The notes under the pieces: model-generated
What the model was told of the DNA's origin: nothing
The model's input: the letters and a program-made list of their open reading frames with translations, nothing else
The model's database searches: none
Part shown: positions 1 to 9,994 of the stretch, piece by piece
Layout of the letters: each line of letters begins with the position of its first letter
Position numbering within the stretch: the first letter of the stretch is position 1
Assembly (NCBI GenBank): GCA_029168955.1
Contig: JAPDOI010001579.1
Span: forward strand, 98,443 to 162,442
Direction of reading: 5' to 3'
Origin: Aplectana chamaeleonis
Taxonomy: Eukaryota > Nematoda > Chromadorea > Rhabditida > Cosmocercidae
Length of the DNA stretch: 64,000 nucleotides
Program-made: the position numbers and the translations under genes

Positions 1-169
1 TAGTATACACCATTTATTGCAGAAAAAGTCAGTAGGGTGGTGAAGAAGAATGAGGGAGCACTCAAAACAGGGTTGTGTGAATGGCTTCAGTGCGCTACGA
101 AACTGAAAAGCAGCCTGGCAACATGACCTACATAACATCTCAAGCTTTCGGCACGCCATGCTTGTCATT

Positions 170-425
170 CTTACACTTTTCACGACGTCCCGATGACGTC
201 ATCAGAAGCCCGAAGCATTTTTCACGACGTCCCGATGCAAAAAACGGGAGTTACAAGCATCGGACATTCCGTCCACAGTGCTTCCCTAGCTGAATTTTGA
301 GGAGCCATAACTGCGTTTCCAGGGGTCTTGTGCGATTCCAGGGACACCATTGAAATCGGGACCTTGGAACCGTTTTCAAGATGAGTGAAAAAACAGAAGA
401 ACGACTTTTATCGTGAACAGTGCCT
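170..425 (+). mobile_element. 3' end of a TTAA-flanked MITE (family C body)
   Basis: The sequence from about 170 to 425 resembles the copies ending at 2147, 25137 and 28831, including the shared stretch around 'ggagccataactgcg' and the end 'gtgaacagtgcct'. A TTAA at 426-429 follows the end directly, as in the other copies. The 5' part is too diverged to place. No transposase is encoded, so this is a non-autonomous remnant. Confidence 0.6.
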
Positions 426-429
426 TTAA

Positions 430-1535
430 ATCGCGCTTTTTCAAAATCGGGCTATGTAGGCGCGTGCATGAACCCACGTGAGCTCGCGTAAATATGGACT
501 GGTTTTGACGTGCATGCGTTTTCATATACACACGAGCGAACGTGTCTGTGCGTGTGCTTTTGCGCGCTTGCGTCCACAAACGCGCAAGGACGAGCTCGTG
601 TCTGTGTAGGAGTGTGAACTTGCTTAAATGCACGGGTATGTGCATAAGAATATGTGATTGCGTGCGAAGTGGCTAGTAGTGCGAAGCATGGAGCTGGTCT
701 GAGTGCGCTTAGGCTCACGCTTGGGACAACTTTTAGAAGCGCAGGGAAAAGCTTGCTTTCGTTTACTGCATCGATTGGGGCTCCCAAATGACCCATTGCG
801 GTCAGACGGCGTCGATTTCCTGATCTGACAGAATTCGCAACTTTTCTGGTAGATTACAAAACCTTTCTGGTGAATTAAGAAGTCTCTTTTCCAGGGTTCG
901 TCATTGCGACTTATAAAAAGGCAAATATCGCGGTAGACGTTTCACTCCATGCTGATATATTTAATATGATATTAGTCACATTGTGAGTTAATTACTTTCT
1001 TCAGTGGTCAAGGAAAGCAATCGCTTGGTAAAATTCTCAATTTATAGGGCGAATTTCCGCAGAAGCGTAAAGGATTGTGATGCAGCAGCGGTGCTTCCTA
1101 CTGTGCAAAGCCCGTACCTGTAACCTACTGGATCGCCGTACCTGGAACCCACGGGATCGCCGTGTTCAACATTGTCTCAGTAGCATGGCCTCTAACATGC
1201 GGGTTTCTAATATTTTGTTCTTTCTGTTCACTCGTTTCATTTTACTGGTAACATTCTGTTGCATGTTGTCTTTTAGAGCATTTGAAGGCCTCCATCATTT
1301 TGTTCTCACCCTCAGGGTTTATATGGTTGAAAAACCGCATTATTTCTTGTTCTTCACCCATATGGAAGAGTTCCTACTAAAATGTAACTCTTCATATGGA
1401 AGAGTTCTTACTAAAAATGTAACTCTTGTCTTCATGGATTGTGCATTATATTCTTATACTGTAAAAATAGTGTTATGGAGGAGTTCTTAATAAAATGTAA
1501 TTCTCGTCTTCATGGATTTCTTACTGTAAGAGTTT
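430..1535. other. No supported gene; GC-alternating tract and local direct repeat
   Basis: No recognisable coding region. From about 450 to 650 there is a run rich in alternating purine-pyrimidine steps (gtgcatgcg, cgtgtgc and similar). Between about 1365 and 1520 a segment containing 'gaagagttcttactaaaa' and 'tcttcatggatt' is repeated imperfectly two to three times. An open frame of 137 codons at 1077-1490 has no recognisable domain and overlaps the repeats, so it is not called as a gene. Confidence 0.5.
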
Positions 1536-1740
1536 GTTGAGCGTTTGTTACATGCGTCTTTGAGGAATGGTACATGCGCCTTTAGGGTAAGGCGCCTGCG
1601 TGTTGAGCGTTTGTTACATGCGTCTTTGAGGAATGATACATGCGCCTTTAATGTAAGGCGCCTGCGTGTTCAGCGCTTGTTACATGCGTATTTGAGGAAT
1701 GTGACATGCGTCTTTATTTCTAGGTATTTGCGTCTTTATG
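1536..1740 (+). repeat. 66-bp tandem repeat, about three copies
   Basis: Units start at 1536, 1602 and 1668 with 'gttgagcgtttgttacatg' or close variants, each 66 bp. The first two are nearly identical and the third decays after about 45 bp. Since 66 is divisible by three, a short open frame runs through the units; that follows from the period and does not indicate a gene. Confidence 0.85.
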
Positions 1741-1769
1741 GTATGTAGCATGATGCTATCAGACTACAC

Positions 1770-2147
1770 ACTTATAAGGCGGAGATAGCTAGGCTGGAAA
1801 GTTCTGAGCTGGGGCGCCCATACCAGGAAGCCACTTTGGCACGCCGCTTTTTGCGATCTTTCGAGCTCAATAGTGACGATATGAGCGATGGTTTCCGACC
1901 AGTAGCCCCGTTCTTCCCTTCATGCCCACCCGCTTTCTTTATTCAGGTCGCTTCGCATACATCGGTTGCAAATGACGGAAGTTACGAGCCTCGGACAACT
2001 CGTCCACCATGCTTCCGTAGCACAATTTTTGAGGGGCCATAACTTTGTTCTTAGGGGGTCTTGTACGATTCCAAAGACATCATTGGAATCAGTGTGTGAC
2101 CTCTTTCAAGAAAGGCAGAAAAACGATTCTAAGGTTGGACTGTGCCT
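1770..2147 (+). mobile_element. TTAA-flanked MITE, family C, 5'-truncated
   Basis: Matches the fuller copy at 28355-28831, sharing 'agccactttggcacgcc', 'gatctttcgagctcaa' and the end 'ggttggactgtgcct'. TTAA at 2148-2151 follows the end. The expected 5' terminus with AGGCACAG is missing, so the copy is truncated or too diverged before about 1770. The 2148 end abuts a LINE fragment. Confidence 0.75.
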
Positions 2148-2161
2148 TTAAGGGCAAATTA

Positions 2162-2450
2162 CTACAGCCCCAGTCTTTTGAGATAGAAGGGCAGATTGAG
2201 TTGATGGGGTGTGATCTTTTGGAGTGGCACAAACATAGCAATGCAGTGGTTCAGAATTGACAGAAACATTTCATATTTTTCATCTACGGACGAAACGTTC
2301 TGAAAAGACCCAAGCCAATCGACCTTATGGAGATAAGAACAGATAGCATCAAAGTCGGCGGTCCTGAAGTTGCGTTTCAAAACATAATTGATTTCTGCTT
2401 TGGTTAAAGGCATCGTACGCGCTGAAAACCAATCACCGTTTCTTCGGTTC
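2162..2450 (-). pseudogene. LINE fragment between endonuclease and RT
   Basis: Encodes about 95 residues resembling the linker of CR1-type pol proteins: a helical stretch with 'TADFDAICSYLHKVDW', then 'YEMFLSILNHCIAMFVPL', the kind of segment that precedes the RT fingers. It is separated from the endonuclease only by the MITE at 2452-2953, and family position supports its being the same LINE copy. It ends at the TTAA at 2148, before any RT motif. Confidence 0.6.
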
Positions 2451-2451
2451 A

Positions 2452-2953
2452 AATGATTTTCTGGGCCCACCTAAAAACGTAGGAAGAGTTTGTTTGGTTA
2501 AAAACGCCTTATTGTGAAGATAAATGAGGTTGAATGTCTCAAATTCCGTCAAAAGAGGCCGGCCCTCCGTCAGTCATCTGGCACAATTTGCTGTCAGCTA
2601 TCATATAGGTAAATGATCAACAATTGATACAGTACACCTGAGGGGAAATTGATGGAATATACTATACGTTTACGTGAAGTATGACTTTTCTGAACACACC
2701 GATCAACCTCTCCTTCTCCACAAATAACTTGAAAGAAAGATAAACTTCATTTTATCGTGAGATCGTTGGTCAAAACAGCGATCTCTAACGATCGACTCTT
2801 CCTTTCTCAAAAGTCGATCAAGATATTTTCGGTCTGAAAAAGGGGTTTTCAGTGATTCTTCCGCGGTTTTTTCAACGTGGCTGTTATATAGGGTACTAGA
2901 GCCCTCATTCTATATGGAAAACTCGAAATCAAAATCCATCGTGAACGATGCCT
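2452..2953 (-). mobile_element. TTAA-flanked MITE, family D, inserted in a LINE
   Basis: On the minus strand it starts AGGCATCGTTCACGATGG directly after TTAA (2954-2957) and matches the copies at 28836-29153 and 57426-58142, for example 'gaaaggaagagtcgat' and 'gatctcacgatcaaat' in the other copies. It interrupts the CR1-like LINE after the endonuclease. The distal end is less certain: similarity to the 58-kb copy runs to about 2450, while a TTAA also occurs at 2498. No coding capacity. Confidence 0.75.
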
Positions 2954-3719
2954 TTAACACTAGGTCAAAACGTACACAAGAATGATCTCTAGAACCCATT
3001 GGGGACTCTATTTCTATGTATTCGACAGCGTTTAACTCGGTGCTCAGAAGAAAATTCAAGATATTGTTTCCCAGAGTACATTTACGAACATACTGAAATA
3101 GTTTATGATTTTCACAAAGTTCTAGGAATGACTTCGACAAAGAGCAAGCAGCGAAGGGTTTATCTCCAGAGACCCATTCAATGTCGGGCTTATTGAAATC
3201 TCCCACTATGATTCAGCTTCGGTCACAAGAAATTAGATCACTGAGTGCTTTAACCACAGTAAATCTGTTGTGAGCCGGGCAAGATGGAGCTCTATATACA
3301 ACTATTATGCGAAAGACCTGTGATCCAAGGAACAAGTCGCAGCAAATCAACTCATAAGCACCAGAAATGGATTCTTTGAAAACTAATGATGGAGACAAGA
3401 TTTTTTTAACTACTAAAGCGACTCCTCCTCTTTTTTTACGTAGACGGTCACATCGTATTATATCGTATTGTGCGCAAATTGCACCTAAGAGAGGTTCCGT
3501 ATCAATAGTTGAGTTACACCAGTTACACCAAGTTTCTGTGAGAGCGACTACGTCGAAACCAAGATTTTTAAGCATGAAAACTAGAGCATTTCTGTTATTC
3601 ACCACAGAACGGATATTAGAGAGAAGACAAGTCATATTGGACTTACCATGTCTCCGACGATCGGCTAGCAGTTTGACTGGGGAGGTGATACAACAGGTAC
3701 AAGCCCAGAATCTCAGCAT
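2910..3719 (-). pseudogene. APE-type endonuclease of CR1-like LINE, interrupted
   Basis: The translation shows the family's hallmarks in order: 'LLSNIRSVVNNRNALVF' near the start, 'DVVALTETWCN' with the catalytic glutamate, 'GDFNKPDIEW', and 'GSRDHSCVRFDL' with the terminal Asp-His pair. This nuclease nicks target DNA for target-primed reverse transcription. One in-frame TGA at 3213-3215 lies just before 'GDFN' and splits an otherwise continuous frame. The last ~15 codons run into the family D MITE at 2953, so the natural C-terminus is lost. The frame is non-functional as it stands. Confidence 0.8.
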
Positions 3720-4199
3720 AAGCTCGATCCTTTTCCTCCCTGGTTAGGGAGTGTCTTATGAAGACCTTAGGGATAGAGTAATGCTTGAGGCTAGAAGCAC
3801 GATTTACAGCAAGTTCAGCGAAATAAGAAGTGGGAAGAACAACTTTCAGTAAATTACGAGATTTGTGATTAGGTGGCACCATACGATAAACTGAAACGGG
3901 TTCACATTCAACACCCAGGTAATCCAGCACTTGACGGACGGATACATAATCATTAAAAGCACGGGTAGTAGAATATTGTGAGTAAACCTCAGGGGAAATC
4001 CAACAATGACAATTGAGCGTTTGCGCTCAAATTCCTCAAACAGATCATTTGGAACAGTACATGGAGATGAAGTTACATTAGTGATAGGTTTATCTGGTTC
4101 TAGAGAGTTAGGAACAACGGATGAAACTTTAAAGGCAGGGTTCGCGATAAAAACAACTTTTGAGCTCTCTTTATAAGAATGTAGATTTGCCCATCGCAA
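3643..4199 (-). pseudogene. ORF1-like protein of CR1-like LINE, frameshifted
   Basis: Two overlapping frames together resemble the ORF1 product of nematode CR1-type LINEs: 'ERKRSIVIVGFP' in the upstream frame (3846-4199), then 'VYRMVPP', 'LLKVVLPTSYF' and 'IFIRHSLTREE'-like residues (here VFIRHSLTREE) in the downstream frame (3643-3930). Family knowledge suggests an RNA-binding nucleocapsid role. The switch of frame near 3900-4000 shows at least one indel. The 3' end overlaps the start of the endonuclease region. Confidence 0.6.
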
Positions 4200-4557
4200 A
4201 AGTAAAAATACGTGAAAAAACCCGGAAATTCGCAGGAAAAACGCTCAAAAACAAAGTATAACGGCTAAGTACCGGTGTCGGCCGGCCCCCTAATTAACGC
4301 AATTTTCATTAGAGCTTGCTTATCCGACATTTATTTTGCTGTTAAAGTAATCCGTGGCCTCCAGAAATGTTCAGAAATAAGTTTAGAAGCAGAATAAAAG
4401 TTGACACAACAGGCTTTTACCCAAATCTCGATAATTGGGGTCGGGAGGACACCAAGCCATAACTTGCTCCTGAGCGTTTTTTCTCCAATTTTTTACTTAT
4501 TTTCACTTTTTTGATGGCCAGATCTACCATTCCATGGGTATAGCACAACAACCGATT

Positions 4558-4848
4558 TTATCGAGAACCCTGCCTTTTAAGGGCAGACTTAAGTTGATCA
4601 TTCTCAGCTCTCAGCGCGGCGATCTCACTCTCCAACTCACGGTTGCGGCAGATGACAGAGCTCTGCTTGTTTCGATCCTCCAGCAGAATAGCGATTACAG
4701 ACCTTAGATATACAGGAAGAGTTTGGTCATTCAGTAGCAGTTTGACGTCGCGGTCGAATGAGTCGGTTTGCACTCGCGGCGAAGTGTCCAGACGTAACTG
4801 GGTAACACGACGTTTGTCAGAAGGAACAGCAACAAGGGGGGTATCCAT
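4558..4848 (-). pseudogene. Coiled-coil segment, probable LINE ORF1 N-terminus
   Basis: A 96-codon frame ending in a heptad-like stretch 'ELESEIAALRAENDQLK', typical of coiled-coil oligomerisation segments in LINE ORF1 proteins. It lies upstream of the ORF1-like piece at 3643-4199 in the same orientation, with about 360 bp of unassigned sequence between. Assignment to the same element is inference from position; no other domain is visible. Confidence 0.45.
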
Positions 4849-4889
4849 GCAGATAGAGATAGGCCGGAATATCAGTTTTCCAGCAACTT

Positions 4890-5323
4890 AGACGACGGTT
4901 TTCAGAAATATGTTCATTATTCTCGTTCATTATGCTCGGGGGAGGCCATGGGAACGACCGTAAGGCGAACTCCTCTTGTTCTCCCCCCGAGACGACTGTT
5001 TCGAACGCCTAATCGTTGCGTATGATTCGAGGGGAGAAGAGCGAGACGTTCTCTCGGAAGGGACCCACTCAGACATTAGTGGGAAAGTTTCCGAGAACGA
5101 CAGCAGAACTTCCCTCGAAACAACTGGGGATCTTAACCTTCGGCTAGCAGGTCTTCACTTGTTCTCAAGATCGAAAGTCTTCCCCAAACTGTCGCAACCC
5201 AAAACCCATTGGTCATTGATTTATCAAAAGTTGGCTGGCTGAAACTCGTCGTTTTCAACATCGAAAGCAGGGATAGGGCCAAAAAAATTCACCTTTGTCG
5301 AAAGGTCACAGAGAAGCTTGTTA
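4890..5323 (+). repeat. Dispersed repeat E, copy 1
   Basis: Shares blocks with 7275-7690 and 59830-60530: 'ctcgggggaggccatggg', 'gactgtttcgaacgcc', 'gcgagacgtt', 'aacttccctcgaaac' and 'cagagaagcttgttatc'. The E similarity stops near 5323, where the plus-strand LINE RT begins. No terminal repeats or coding potential are evident, and the class is unknown. The piece sits between two LINE fragments in opposite orientation. Confidence 0.65.
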
Positions 5324-6610
5324 TCCTGTTTTCAAGAAGGGAAGCAAGACTGATTTCCGGAATTACAGACCCATGTGTCTCACTTCTTCCACCAGCAAAG
5401 TGCTTGAAAGAATTGTCTGCAAACAGCTCTGCTGCTTCTTTCACACTAACTTAATTTTTACTGACTCTCAGCATGGCTTCCTACAAAAGCAATCTACGTT
5501 GACTGCCTTAATGACAACGACTCCTACCTGGCAGAGAGTGCTCGACTCAGACGGCTACGTCAGCGCATGTTATATAAATTACAAAAAAGCTTTTGATTCT
5601 ATCCCTCTTGATCTTCCAATCTTTCTTGAGCAGGCGCTCTCAAAAAGTTTTGGTGAACGATGCCTTTTCTGAAAGCTATCTCACACTCAGTGGTGTCCCT
5701 CAAGGCACTTGTCTAGGTCCGTTGATGTTCTTGATTTATATTAACGAGATGCCCAGCTGTCTTCCCTCCAACGTCTACTGTTCCATATACGCAGATGACT
5801 CAAAATTGGCATCCGTTAATAACGCCAGTGCCCTTCAGCAAGCTTTGGACGCTTTGCTAACCTGGTCTACAGAGTGGCAACTTGATATATCTTATGATAA
5901 AACTTCAATCATGCATATTGGTCGCAAACACCCTCTGAACTGCAGTTTCCGATTGGGCAATCACCAGCTCAACGTTAGGAACTCTATGCGAGATCTTGGT
6001 ATCGAGTACTCCGATCGTCTTTCTTTTGAAGATTACATCGACAAGATCGTAAGAGTAGCTCATGCGAAGTCCAACCATATATTCCGCGCTTTCAGATCCA
6101 GGCACGCTGAAACGCTTTTCAGGCTTTTTGAAACGTACGTGAGTCCAATGCTTGAGTATTGCACTCCGTTGTGGTCGCCATCGCAAAAGCAGTACATCGA
6201 AAAAATCGAAAATGTTCAAAACAGGTTTACAAAGCAGATATTTACTAGGAATGGCCAGTTTCGCCTCAACTACCGGGAGCGATTGGCACGCCTTGGCTGC
6301 AGTTCGCTGCAGTTGAGGCGGGTCATCTACGATCAGAATTTTCTTCTTAAGGCCATCATGGGCTATCTTGACATCGAAACTAAAGAGATTATAGCTTTTT
6401 CGGGGTTTAACGATAGAACTAGAGGTCACCAATTTAGACTTTTCACATGAATCGTTCACTATCAACAGTTTCTTGAGTCCTTTTTGATGCGCTCAGCAAA
6501 AGTTTGGAACGATTTGCCAACTGAGCTAGTTATGTCATCAACTCCAGGAAATTTCAACAGAGGACTTGAAGTTCATCTCAAAAGGATGGGTTGCTTCTAA
6601 AAACCAACTT
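5290..6610 (+). mobile_element. CR1-like LINE, RT fragment
   Basis: A 5'-truncated LINE carrying the reverse transcriptase from the fingers to the C-terminus, in opposite orientation to the LINE at 2152-4860. The 5' junction is with repeat E near 5323. Coding similarity fades after about 6600. The two pieces could belong to one family, since together they would cover ORF1 to RT without overlap, but I see no shared segment to prove this. Confidence 0.75.
5295..6590 (+). pseudogene. Reverse transcriptase of CR1-like LINE, with internal deletion
   Basis: The RT motifs are in order: 'FRNYRPMCLTSS' and 'KVLERIV' (fingers), 'DSQHGFL' and 'STLTAL', 'YKKAFDSIP' (palm), 'SGVPQGTCLGPL', and the catalytic 'YADDSKL', followed by the thumb and a basic C-terminal region with 'NRFTKQIF'. 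The frame changes near 5640. Compared with the family, roughly 25-30 residues between the palm block and the 'RSQKVLVN' strand are missing, so the frame change reflects a deletion. A stop at 6448-6450 truncates the C-terminus, though similarity continues ('AKVWNDLPTEL' region) to about 6590. Confidence 0.8.
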
Positions 6611-7274
6611 TTCCGCCTAGCTCTGCTACTAACAATATTTCTTTTCAGACCGCATTGCTTCCTCTTGTTGTCCTTCGAAGTAACATTATAATTAACGTTC
6701 ACTGTGCATTTCCTAGTTCTTAGCTAATTCTATCTATCACTTTTTCGGCGGAGATGTCTCTAACGTAATAACATAACGGTTTCCTCATACTTATCTGAAA
6801 TGAACGTCGACTGTGTCACATTTCTGGATCTAGTTTTTTTCTGTTTCTTGAAGTCCCGATTGTGGCCTTGCCTCTGATCTGCTTCTACTACTTGTATCTT
6901 GTTTACGTGCATATTTCTGATTAACTCGTTCTCCACTAATCACCTAGTTTTACCCAGCCTGAGATGCAGACACGTGGGTCTTGGTGGTGTTGGCGGGCCT
7001 ACGAACTTGTAACCCGGAGCCGTTTACTACTTTACTCGGCTTGCAGTGTTGGCCTCCCACTGCCCTTCGCGACCATACGCTCCCACTTAACCCACCCCAT
7101 TTTATGATTGTTAACTTGATCTTTTCCCTAACCTGTATCTTTGAAAATCTGTTTCACTATCTTCGCTGTATTTCTTCTCTATGTCGGTGTGTTCCTATTA
7201 ACATGCGATCCCTAAATCGATGTCATTGTTCAGTAACCGACAAGCTAATTAATTAATCTCCCCTGGTAATCTGG
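6610..7274. other. No supported gene; possible LINE 3' flank
   Basis: Follows the plus-strand LINE RT and lacks recognisable coding motifs. Part may be the LINE 3' untranslated region, but no poly-A or simple-repeat tail marks an end. Nothing else is recognised. Confidence 0.4.
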
Positions 7275-7690
7275 ACAGAGATACCTTACACCGCCCTTGA
7301 GTGGCAGGTCTGCTCCTTCAACTTGCGAAGTGCGAGACCACATCGCGAATAGCCCGTTTGCATCATCGTATACACTGCGGCTTTGTTTTCTCGTTCGTCA
7401 TGCTCGGGGGGAGGCTATGGGAACAACCGTGAAGCGAATTTCCCTTGTTCTCCCCCGAGTCGACTGTTTCGAACGCCTTATCGTTTTGTATAATTCGAGG
7501 GGAGATGGGCGAGACGTTCCTCTCCGGGGAGGCGTCTCGCTCCTTCCCCCTCGACCGAGTGATAATGACCAAATCAGGTCTATTGTCCTTGGGAACTTCC
7601 CCACAAATATCTGAGCAGTGATAACGAGCACATCAGGTAAATTGTCCTCGGGAACTTCCCCACAAATCTATGAGAGTGGGCACCCAAGCA
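7275..7690 (+). repeat. Dispersed repeat E, copy 2
   Basis: Closely resembles 60130-60530: 'caacttgcgaag', 'tacactgcggcttt', 'ctcggggggaggc', 'ccccgagtcgactgtttcg', 'gaacttccccacaaat'. A short block with 'gggaacttccccacaaat' occurs twice (about 7588-7606 and 7650-7668), an internal duplication. Short open frames here are incidental. No transposon ends are recognised. Confidence 0.65.
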
Positions 7691-7740
7691 TCCACCGAAA
7701 CCGAAACAGAGAAATAGAAAGATGCGTTTTTGAGGGACGT

Positions 7741-7979
7741 AACACGTTGCTAGGCAGGATGTATTGTCACCATGCTGTTGTCGTGGGGATTGACACAAAC
7801 GCGAAGATGGGACTTGATCAGGAATCCCAAGTACTCGGTAAATGGTTCTACCCAGTGGAACAAACATCGGACAGTGGGTACCGCCTTATCGACTTGCGTG
7901 AGCGCAATGCTATGGTTATTGCATCGAAATCCAAAAGGAATCATCGCCGCCATCAGCTTACGTGGCAGAGACCAACTCT
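7741..7979 (+). pseudogene. RTE-type endonuclease fragment
   Basis: Nearly matches codons in the minus-strand RTE at 14.3-17.3 kb: 'DTNAKMGLDQESQ', 'VLGKWFYPVEQTSDSGYRL' and 'RNHRRHQLTWQ'. It covers only the middle of the APE endonuclease. The similarity stops at the codons just after 'LTWQ', which is exactly where the separate fragment beginning near 17955 takes up in the same orientation. The frame is open over the fragment but cannot give a functional enzyme. Confidence 0.85.
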
Positions 7980-8397
7980 AAGAGAATCTCGCGCCCCAGT
8001 ACCGTGATCGTCTCCACTTAATCCCGCATTCCGCGATAGTAATCCGATTGGCCAATCAGTTGACATTCTCGTGCTCGTACCGTGATGGTACCGCGATCGT
8101 TACCAAGTTTACTGCAGGTGCACTCGCGATCTGTGATGGTACCTCGATCGTTCCCCCCCCTCCCCCCGGCCCCGCGTTCTCGTGATGTGCAGATTTGTAA
8201 AGCAGCACAGGCAATACCTTATAGCTTCGTGTTAATCAGATCGGCAACACCCGTTCGGGTGAAACACCGAGAGGGCATGGTTGATAGGATGCGGTACGAT
8301 CAGGGGTGGATGCTGGCAGAATCTCGCGGTGGTCCCGCGATAGTTCCGAGCTCGGTTAATCGCAGTTCCACGATGTTACACCCCGAAGACATCAATG
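7980..8397. repeat. GC-rich sequence with diffuse repeats; host of the Tc1 foldback
   Basis: Contains recurring pieces such as 'aatctcgcg', 'ccgcgatagt' and 'gatggtacc(t/g)cgatcgtt', which resume on the other side of the foldback (9995-10290, for example 'gcagaatctcgctaccgttccgc'). This is a repeat of unknown class that the foldback at 8400-9992 interrupts at a TA. There is a C-rich run near 8154-8176. No gene seen. Confidence 0.45.
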
Positions 8398-8865
8398 TAC
8401 AGTGCGTTGCAAAATTATACGACATACCCCAATTTTCGCGATTCCAAACTTCGCGTGACTTAAGCGGACAAACGGTAAACGACAATGGATGCAGCACCCT
8501 CGAAAACCTCCGGGTACGAATCCTCATCAATTTAGAGCAACTGACAGGAATATGGCAACGGAAATTGTCAAAAACGACCGTTGCAAAATTATACGACATA
8601 GCTGACGTTCTCGCAGAAATTGCGATTCTAGACCCTCTGTATCAGTTCGTTCATGGTAAAAACCATTATGAACATCAAGTTAATAGTCTTCAGAATTGCC
8701 TTGATGCCCAACCACTTTGAAAACTCTTTTTGGTATGTTTCAACCCTGCTTTTTGTGAACGCCCCTTTCAATCTGCGCCCATTCGCTTATGACGGCTAGT
8801 TTGAGCGAAACCACACACTCGTATTGTCTCCTCTGGTTGTACACTAAAAGCTCGGGAAGATATCA

Positions 8866-9000
8866 AACGTTTTTCTCTGGATTGAGATCCTGAAAACCGG
8901 TCGGCCATTCTAGCAAATTGGCATGATCGGCTTGAAACCAAGCCTGCGTCGTCCTACTGCCAAGAAACGAAGGCGTATACGGACTAAAAAGAACTGGAAA
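8866..9000 (-). pseudogene. Tc1-like transposase C-terminal fragment (left arm)
   Basis: The minus-strand translation contains 'WFQADHANLLEWPTG' followed by 'DLNPEKNV'. This resembles the conserved end of the Tc1 transposase catalytic domain, where a W-P-x-x-S-P-D-L-N-P-I-E-N motif holds the final acidic residue. Upstream residues ('FLGSRTTQA') are weakly similar to the preceding helix. The DNA-binding domain and the first two catalytic aspartates are absent. It is non-functional and mirrored in the right arm. Confidence 0.7.
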
Positions 9001-9439
9001 TGATTTTCTGACAAAGTCTGATAATCTGTGAGGTTCATCGATCATGTCCCAAAAGCTGGTCCACCACCCGAATCCGGGTCGACACATTTTTCTTTCTCCT
9101 CGAAGGTTCCTACTCAAGCATAGTTCTGATCCATAGGTGGATCCTTCGAAACCCTTTCTTATCGGTCGCAAGCAAGCTCAGTCCAAGCGAGCCTGAAATA
9201 TTCTAATCTGTTTAATTATTTTAACTAAGTATTCTAAGCACTGGAGAGATCTACAAAAGGACCTACACTTATCCTCGTGTAGGAACTCTGGAGGAGAATG
9301 TGTGTGGAAAAAATAATGTATAGACCCAGATTCAGTTGATGTGGCAAGCTGGACCAGGTTTTCGCGACATGACCTGTGAACCTCACTGATTATCAGAGTG
9401 TGTGAGAATTTCATTTCCAGTTCTTTCTAGTTCGTATCC

Positions 9440-9552
9440 GCCTTCGTTTCTTGGCAGTAGGACAACGAAGGCCTGGCTTTCAAGCCGATCATGTCAAGTT
9501 GCTAGAATTGCCGGCCGGTTTGCAAGACCTCAACCCAGAGAAAAATGTTTGA
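9440..9552 (+). pseudogene. Tc1-like transposase C-terminal fragment (right arm)
   Basis: Plus-strand counterpart of the fragment at 8866-9000: 'FQADHVKLLELPAG' and 'DLNPEKNV' followed by TGA at 9550-9552. Residue differences from the left arm (LEL for LEW, and others) show the arms have diverged since duplication. Only the last ~35 residues are recognisable. Confidence 0.65.
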
Positions 9553-9994
9553 TATCTTCTCGAGCTTTTAGTATACAACTAGAGGAGACAATACGAGTGT
9601 GTGATTTGGCTCAAACTAGCCGTTATAAGCGAATGGGCGCAGACTGAGTTGAAACATACCAAAAAGAGTTTTCGAAGTGGTTGGGCACCAAGGCGATTCT
9701 GAAGACAATTAAATTGATGTTCACAATGGTTTTTACCATGAACGAACAGATACAGAGGATCTAGAATCGCAATTTCTGCGACAACGTCAGCTATGTCGTA
9801 TAATTTTGCAACGGTGGTTTTTGACGATTTCCGTTGCCATATTCCTGCCAGTTGCTCTAAATTCATGACGATTCGTACCCGGAGGTTTTCGAGGGTGCTG
9901 CATCCATTGTCGTTTACCGTTTGTCCCCTTAAATCACGCGAAGTTTGGAATCGCGAAAATTGGGGTATGTCGTATAATTTTGCAACGCACTGTA

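Larger units (their letters stand above)
2152..4860 (-). mobile_element. CR1-like LINE (ORF1, endonuclease, start of RT linker), 3'-truncated
   Basis: Read on the minus strand this is a non-LTR retrotransposon of the CR1/Jockey type: a coiled-coil ORF1-like segment (4558-4848), an ORF1 C-terminal segment (3643-4199), an APE-type endonuclease (2910-3719) and the linker between endonuclease and RT (2162-2450). The RT itself is missing. A TTAA-type MITE (about 2452-2953) lies between the endonuclease and the linker, so the insertion postdates the LINE. The gap 4200-4557 has no clear reading frame. Confidence 0.7.
8400..9992. mobile_element. Tc1/mariner-derived foldback element with IR/DR ends
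   Basis: Both ends read CAGTGCGTTGCAAAATTATA inward and are flanked by TA (8398-8399 and 9993-9994), as expected for Tc1/mariner insertion. The arms (about 8400-9010 and 9404-9992) are inverted copies around a ~390-bp centre. Each arm holds two direct copies of 'gttgcaaaattatacgacat' 174 bp apart (8406 and 8580; mirrored at 9792 and 9966). That is the double-site (IR/DR) layout known from Sleeping Beauty-type Tc1 elements. Both arms also carry the same transposase 3' end, so the element looks like an inverted duplication of one transposon end. Confidence 0.85.

Noticed and set aside
1077..1490. 137-codon plus-strand frame as a membrane protein gene
   Set aside because: Hydrophobic by T-richness, overlaps an imperfect direct repeat and has no domain or transcript-like context.
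5650..5675. 'gtgaacgatgcct' resembling a family D MITE end
   Set aside because: It is the LINE's own RT codons at that position; no TTAA follows and no MITE body is present.
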